A stretch of DNA of 64,000 bases from Devosia sp. 1566 (GTDB taxonomy: Bacteria; Pseudomonadota; Alphaproteobacteria; Rhizobiales; Devosiaceae). The stretch is from positions 2,914,001 to 2,978,000 of the forward strand of contig NZ_CP034767.1 in NCBI RefSeq assembly GCF_004005995.1. Direction: 5' to 3'. Under the pieces are notes generated by a model. The model was not told the origin of the DNA, made no database searches, and was given only the letters and a program-made list of their open reading frames with translations. This document shows positions 60,102-64,000 of this stretch, in pieces (the first letter of the stretch is position 1; every line of letters begins with the position of its first letter). A program made the position numbers and the translations under genes.

Positions 60102-60980
60102 ATGTTGCGCACCTCACTGCTTACCGTCATGCTGCTTTTGTCCTCGCTGGCGCTCGCCCAGGAAGCGCCCGAGGCGGTTCCGCCCATGCCGCGGGACCGG
60201 CCTGAAAGCCTGACCGACGCGCCCCCAGCGGATGCAACAGCGCCCGCCGACGCCGAGGCGGAAGCCCCCGACGCTGACGCAAACGCGCCCGAGGCCGGCG
60301 CCGAGCGGCCTAAGGCCGATCCGGACGCACCCGAAGCCGAGCAACCGCCCGCGGATGCCGCACCCGCCGCGCAAGAACCCCCCGCGCCCGCCAAGGTCGC
60401 CGAACCAGCCGAGCCGCCTCGCCCCTATCAGACCCAGTGCCCCGCTGTGATCGGCGGCCAGATCGAGGCCAAGCTGCTTCCCCCCATCGATGAAGGCGAA
60501 TGCGGCACCCAGTCCCCCCTGGCGGTAACCGGGATCCTGGTGAACGGCCGCATGGTGCCGCTATCGAGCGAAGCCACCCTCACCTGCGAAGTAGCCACGA
60601 CGCTGCCGCATTGGGGCGAGGCGATCGATGGCTATCTGCAGGCGCGCGAAAACACCGAACTGGCCAGCCTTGATGTCGGCACCAACTATAATTGCCGTGC
60701 CCGGGTTGGCGGCAGTTCCGATCGCCTTTCCGAGCACGGCATGGCCAATGCGCTCGATGTGGTCGGCTTTACCTTTGCCGATGGCCGCACCGTCACGGTC
60801 GAAGGCGATTGGCCCGCCGCCGACGCGCCCGAGGGCAAGTTCCTGCGCTTTGCCCATGATGCGGCCTGTTCGAGCTTTTCCACCACACTTGGGCCCGAAG
60901 CCAATGCCGAACACCACGACCATTTCCATGTGGATATGGGCTGCCATGGCGCGGCCTGTCAGGCCCGCCTCTGTGAATAG
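60102..60980 (+). CDS. Exported extensin-like C-terminal domain protein
   Basis: A 292-residue secreted protein. ATG at 60102 begins a Sec signal peptide (MLRTSLLTVMLLLSSLALA, cleavage near 20). A low-complexity linker rich in Ala, Pro, Asp and Glu covers about residues 20-105. The C-terminal extensin-like domain (from CPAVIGGQIEAKLLPP near 115) contains GGSSDRLSEHGMANALDV near 205-220 and HHDHFHVDMGCHG near 270, an LAS/M15-like metallopeptidase pattern (His, Asp, HxH). Paired cysteines are present. It probably acts on peptidoglycan. Confidence 0.9.
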   Translation: MLRTSLLTVMLLLSSLALAQEAPEAVPPMPRDRPESLTDAPPADATAPADAEAEAPDADANAPEAGAERPKADPDAPEAEQPPADAAPAAQEPPAPAKVAEPAEPPRPYQTQCPAVIGGQIEAKLLPPIDEGECGTQSPLAVTGILVNGRMVPLSSEATLTCEVATTLPHWGEAIDGYLQARENTELASLDVGTNYNCRARVGGSSDRLSEHGMANALDVVGFTFADGRTVTVEGDWPAADAPEGKFLRFAHDAACSSFSTTLGPEANAEHHDHFHVDMGCHGAACQARLCE

Positions 60981-61048
60981 GGTTTAATCGGGGCAACTTG
61001 GGCTGACATGGGGCGTTGAGGTGGCAACTGCTTGTCCTGAGATCAATT

Positions 61049-62131
61049 ATGAACTTTGCCGCCCGGCTCTCCCTCCCCCTGCTTCTCGTCGCCTTCTCCC
61101 TTCCAACCACCGCCCAACAGCTCCCTGCCGCTTCACCGCCTCCCCTGACGCCCGAAGCGATCAACGCTGCCAGCCTTGAGCCGCTGCTGCCGCTCTTTGC
61201 CGTCCCCTTGCCGGACGAAAGTGCCGAGCCGTTGCCACCGCCCCCGCAGAACGAGGGCGCCACCGACTTGTCAGCCGAGGCTGAGGGACCCAAGCTGCCC
61301 GACCCAGCAATCGCGCGCCTCCAGATTCTTCTCGACCGTGCCGGCGTTTCTCCTGGCGTCATCGATGGCTATGACGGCGCCAATGTCCGCAAGGCGGTGA
61401 TGGCTTTTGCTGCAATTAATGGCCTGCCCGGCAATGGCGCACTTGATCCTGCAGTGCTGGCGCGCCTCGAAACCCCTGACCCGGCCGTAATGGCCTACAC
61501 CATCACGGCCGAGGACGTTGCCGATATCGTTGAGCCGCTCCCCAGCGACTACGCCGAATTGGCCGAGCGCGAATCCCTCGGCTATACGAGCGTCGCCGAA
61601 GCGCTTGCCGAAAAATTCCACATGGATGTGAATTTCATCGAGACGTTGAATCCGGGCGCAAGCTTTGTCGAAGGCGAAGAAATTGCCGTGGCCGCCCCAG
61701 GCGCTGACCTGCAGGGCATGGTCGCCACCATCGAGGCCGACAAGCGCATGGGCATGCTGCGCGCCTATGATGCCACCGGTCGCCTTCTTGTCGCTTATCC
61801 CGCGACCATCGGCAGCGAGGACAATCCCTCACCCTCGGGTACGCACATGGTGGAGGTCGTCGTGCTCGATCCCGATTATACCTACAATCCTGAGGTCAAT
61901 TTCCAGCAGGGCGACAACACCGAGGTGCTGACCTTGCCGCCTGGCCCCAATGGCCCGGTCGGTACGGTCTGGATCGACCTGTCCGAGCCCACCTACGGCA
62001 TCCATGGCACGCCCGAGCCCTCCAAGATCGACAAAACCGGCTCGCACGGCTGCGTGCGCCTGACCAATTGGGATGCCCGCGAACTGGCCGCGATGGTTGA
62101 GCCAGGCGTTCCCGTCACCTTCATCGAATAA
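61049..62131 (+). CDS. L,D-transpeptidase with peptidoglycan-binding domain
   Basis: A 360-residue exported enzyme. ATG at 61049 gives a signal peptide (NFAARLSLPLLLVAF, cleavage after TAQ near 24). A peptidoglycan-binding-like domain (LQILLDRAGVSPGVIDGYDG near 90, ending before residue 150) precedes the YkuD domain, which starts with the MGMLRAYDATGRLLVAYPATIG strand region (about 235) and holds catalytic HGTPEPSKI and SHGCVRLTN (Cys near 334). It forms 3-3 cross-links or attaches proteins to peptidoglycan. It pairs with the extensin-like gene upstream. Confidence 0.93.
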   Translation: MNFAARLSLPLLLVAFSLPTTAQQLPAASPPPLTPEAINAASLEPLLPLFAVPLPDESAEPLPPPPQNEGATDLSAEAEGPKLPDPAIARLQILLDRAGVSPGVIDGYDGANVRKAVMAFAAINGLPGNGALDPAVLARLETPDPAVMAYTITAEDVADIVEPLPSDYAELAERESLGYTSVAEALAEKFHMDVNFIETLNPGASFVEGEEIAVAAPGADLQGMVATIEADKRMGMLRAYDATGRLLVAYPATIGSEDNPSPSGTHMVEVVVLDPDYTYNPEVNFQQGDNTEVLTLPPGPNGPVGTVWIDLSEPTYGIHGTPEPSKIDKTGSHGCVRLTNWDARELAAMVEPGVPVTFIE

Positions 62132-62199
62132 GCAGGCTTCTGGTCGTGCCGGCCCCTCGGGTCGGCGCGGTTGCCCTCGCGACCTGGATCCGTCTTCAA

Positions 62200-63147
62200 T
62201 CAGTTCCGCCGCAGGCCCACTCCACCCGGCCGAGCCCGGGCATCGCGGCGAAAATCACTGGGTGCCATGCCGGCGATCTTGCGGAAGGACTTGTTGAAGG
62301 CACTGAGCGAGCCAAAGCCGCTTTCCATCGCCACATGGAGCACATTGGCGTCTTCCTGCATCAGCAGCGCCTGCGCATAGGAGAGGCGCAGGAGGTTCAC
62401 ATATTCGTTGAGCGTCATGCCGGTGGATTTCTTGAACACCGACATCGCGTATTTCGGGTGGATATCCGCCGACGAAGCGATATCGGCCGAACAGATATCG
62501 TGTCGGAAATTGCCGGCGATGAAGTCGCAGATGCTTTTGACATTACTGAACGACTGCTGGTCCAGCGCCTCAAGTGTTCCCTTGGGGGTGCCGTCCGGCT
62601 CCACGAGATACGAGGGCTCGAACTGCACGCGCTCGATGCGCAGCAGTAATTCGTTGATGGCGTGATCGGCGCGCTTCTCATCGCCCGGCTGCATATAGCG
62701 CGACCAGCGGTTGAAATTGCCGGCATCCGTGCCGTCGGGTGTGCTGGTCACGAGCGTCGCGCCCCGCATCAGCTTTTCCGACATATCAGCGGGCAGCCTT
62801 AGCCGGAAGAAATGCACCAGCGGCAGGTGGATCGCCACAAAGAACGCGTCTTCCGAGGTGTCGATCACCTGGTGCGGCAACCCGCCCCAGAACATGCAGA
62901 GGTCGTTGGCTTTGAGGGCTACATTATGCCCATGCATCCGGTACTCCACCGTACCGCTGAAGATGTAATTGATCTCCACCTGAGCGTGCCAATGGGGCGT
63001 GTTCATGATGCCTGGCTGCTCGTGGCTGACCACCAGAGTATTGGGCACGCGCTCCACCGCGCTTTTTGCAGGCTCCCAGAAGCGTTTTTCCAACTTCTTA
63101 CTTTCCGGCAACTTGGCATTCCCTTTCGGAGGGACGCCGGGCACCAC
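62200..63147 (-). CDS. AraC-family transcriptional regulator
   Basis: A 315-residue regulator with an N-terminal cupin-type ligand domain (MNTPHWHAQVEINYIF near 48) and two helix-turn-helix motifs at 205-300; the second holds LHVAMESGFGSLSAFNKSFRK. The GTG at 63147 is the default start and may be too long; a TTG further in is possible. It is transcribed divergently from a sugar-binding-protein gene 55 bases away, so it most likely activates that transporter in response to its sugar. Confidence 0.9.
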   Translation of the reverse strand: MVPGVPPKGNAKLPESKKLEKRFWEPAKSAVERVPNTLVVSHEQPGIMNTPHWHAQVEINYIFSGTVEYRMHGHNVALKANDLCMFWGGLPHQVIDTSEDAFFVAIHLPLVHFFRLRLPADMSEKLMRGATLVTSTPDGTDAGNFNRWSRYMQPGDEKRADHAINELLLRIERVQFEPSYLVEPDGTPKGTLEALDQQSFSNVKSICDFIAGNFRHDICSADIASSADIHPKYAMSVFKKSTGMTLNEYVNLLRLSYAQALLMQEDANVLHVAMESGFGSLSAFNKSFRKIAGMAPSDFRRDARARPGGVGLRRN

Positions 63148-63201
63148 ATGAGTAGCTTAGAAAGCGCTCAAGGGAAGAGCAAATAAAAAGGGAGGACTTT
63201 C

Positions 63202-64000
63202 ATGCGCATTCATCTTGCCTGCGCCACGCTGGCGCTCGCCACCGCCATGGCGACTGGCTCGGCCTCGGCTCAGTCGGGCGAAATCACCATCTGGAGCTGG
63301 AATGTGGCAGCCTCGGCCCTCCAATCGGTGGTGCCCGGCTTCAACCAACAATTCCCTGACATCAAGGTCACGGTGGAGGACCTGGGCAACCAGCAGGTCT
63401 TTGACAAGACGCTGGCCGGCTGCGCCGCGGGCGGCGCTGGCATGCCCGATATCGTCACCGTCGAGAACTTCGAAGCCGAAGGCTTCTGGAACCAGTTCCC
63501 CGATTGCTTTGCCAATCTCAAGGAGCTCGGCTACACCCCCGAACTGCAGGCGCTGTTCCCCGATTTCAAGCGCACCGAACTCGAAGTGGGCGATGTGGCC
63601 TATGCCATGCCCTGGGACTCCGGCCCCGTTGCCGTGTTCTATCGCCGCGATTTCTATGAAAAGGCCGGCGTTGATCCCGCCACCATCCAGACCTGGGACG
63701 ATTTCATCGAAGCTGGCAAGAAGATCGCCGAAGCCAATCCGGGCGTCGTCATGTCCCAGGCCGATTTCAACGGCGACAGCGAATGGTTCCGCATGATCGG
63801 CAACGAGCAGGGCTGCGGCTATTATTCGGTGGATGGCCAGTCCATCACCATCAACCAGCCTGCCTGCGTCGCCACGCTCGAAAAGATCAAGGAAATGAAG
63901 GATGCCGGCACGCTGACCGCCGCCATCTGGGATGAAAAGATCCAGTCCAACACTGCCGGCACCGTCGCCAGCCAGGTTTATGGCGGCTGGTTCGAAGGCA
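63202..64000 (+). CDS. Sugar ABC transporter substrate-binding protein, 3' end beyond window
   Basis: 266 codons are visible and the gene runs off the edge. ATG at 63202 follows an excellent GGGAGGAC ribosome-binding site. A Sec signal peptide (RIHLACATLALATAMATGSA, cleavage near SASA at 21) is followed by SGEITIWSWNVAAS, typical of family 1 carbohydrate-binding proteins. VFDKTLAGCAAGGAGMPDIV near 80 and AYAMPWDSGPVAVFYRRDF near 130 are standard blocks. It should bring in a sugar under control of the divergent AraC gene. Confidence 0.93.
   Translation, partial: MRIHLACATLALATAMATGSASAQSGEITIWSWNVAASALQSVVPGFNQQFPDIKVTVEDLGNQQVFDKTLAGCAAGGAGMPDIVTVENFEAEGFWNQFPDCFANLKELGYTPELQALFPDFKRTELEVGDVAYAMPWDSGPVAVFYRRDFYEKAGVDPATIQTWDDFIEAGKKIAEANPGVVMSQADFNGDSEWFRMIGNEQGCGYYSVDGQSITINQPACVATLEKIKEMKDAGTLTAAIWDEKIQSNTAGTVASQVYGGWFEG

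Overview
The window is high-GC DNA from an alphaproteobacterium, most likely a member of the Hyphomicrobiales; a Devosia-like organism is my best guess. That placement is an inference from gene content and codon use: an opgG-opgH-opgC glucan operon, a CysN-CysC fusion, bacterial Ku, an extensin-like protein next to an L,D-transpeptidase, and many oligopeptide and sugar ABC transporters. No tRNA, rRNA, CRISPR array, intact transposase or replication origin was seen.

Left third (1-33 kb), cell-surface carbohydrate. dTDP-L-rhamnose synthesis (rfbA-C-B-D) is followed by sulfate activation (cysQ, cysD, cysNC). Next comes a 0.9-kb tract (7160-8072) without intact genes. It holds inverted repeats and two decayed coding fragments and looks like an island edge. 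A tightly overlapped seven-gene minus-strand operon (8073-16878) follows: GtrA flippase, GT2 glycosyltransferase, nucleotidyltransferase, a flippase-like membrane domain fused to a sugar-kinase-like domain, HAD phosphatase, YfhO-like membrane protein, and an unrecognised polytopic membrane protein. It has no obvious characterised counterpart and is the strongest candidate for an undescribed pathway. A WecA-like initiating transferase, a FlaA1/CapD-type dehydratase and an SDR follow. The opg operon (21141-25902) has a 45-codon gene between opgG and opgH that overlaps both. Next is a six-gene block (26077-32714) with three tandem CgeB-like glycosyltransferases, one GT4 transferase and two sugar-nucleotide epimerases.

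Middle (33-50 kb), housekeeping and uptake. A repeat-bearing intergenic region is followed by an MDR dehydrogenase, an orphan Ku, guanine deaminase, DenD-like dehydrogenase and NagB. Then comes a divergent uptake locus controlled from a 57-bp operator region (43654-43710). On the left are a ROK repressor, an MlrC-family metalloprotein and a double ABC ATPase. On the right are an oligopeptide-type binding protein, two permeases, a ROK sugar kinase, CutC and an M20 amidohydrolase. Together they suggest import and breakdown of an amino-sugar/peptide conjugate.

Right part (50-64 kb). This holds aspartate dehydrogenase, a DUF2200 protein, an ABC-F ATPase, an alpha/beta hydrolase and an isoprenylcysteine-methyltransferase-like membrane protein. 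A catabolic trio follows (Ldh-family oxidoreductase, iron-dependent alcohol dehydrogenase, succinate-semialdehyde-type dehydrogenase), with a 17-bp palindrome just upstream of its first gene. The window ends with an aminotransferase, two exported cell-wall proteins, and an AraC regulator facing a sugar-binding protein cut by the window edge.
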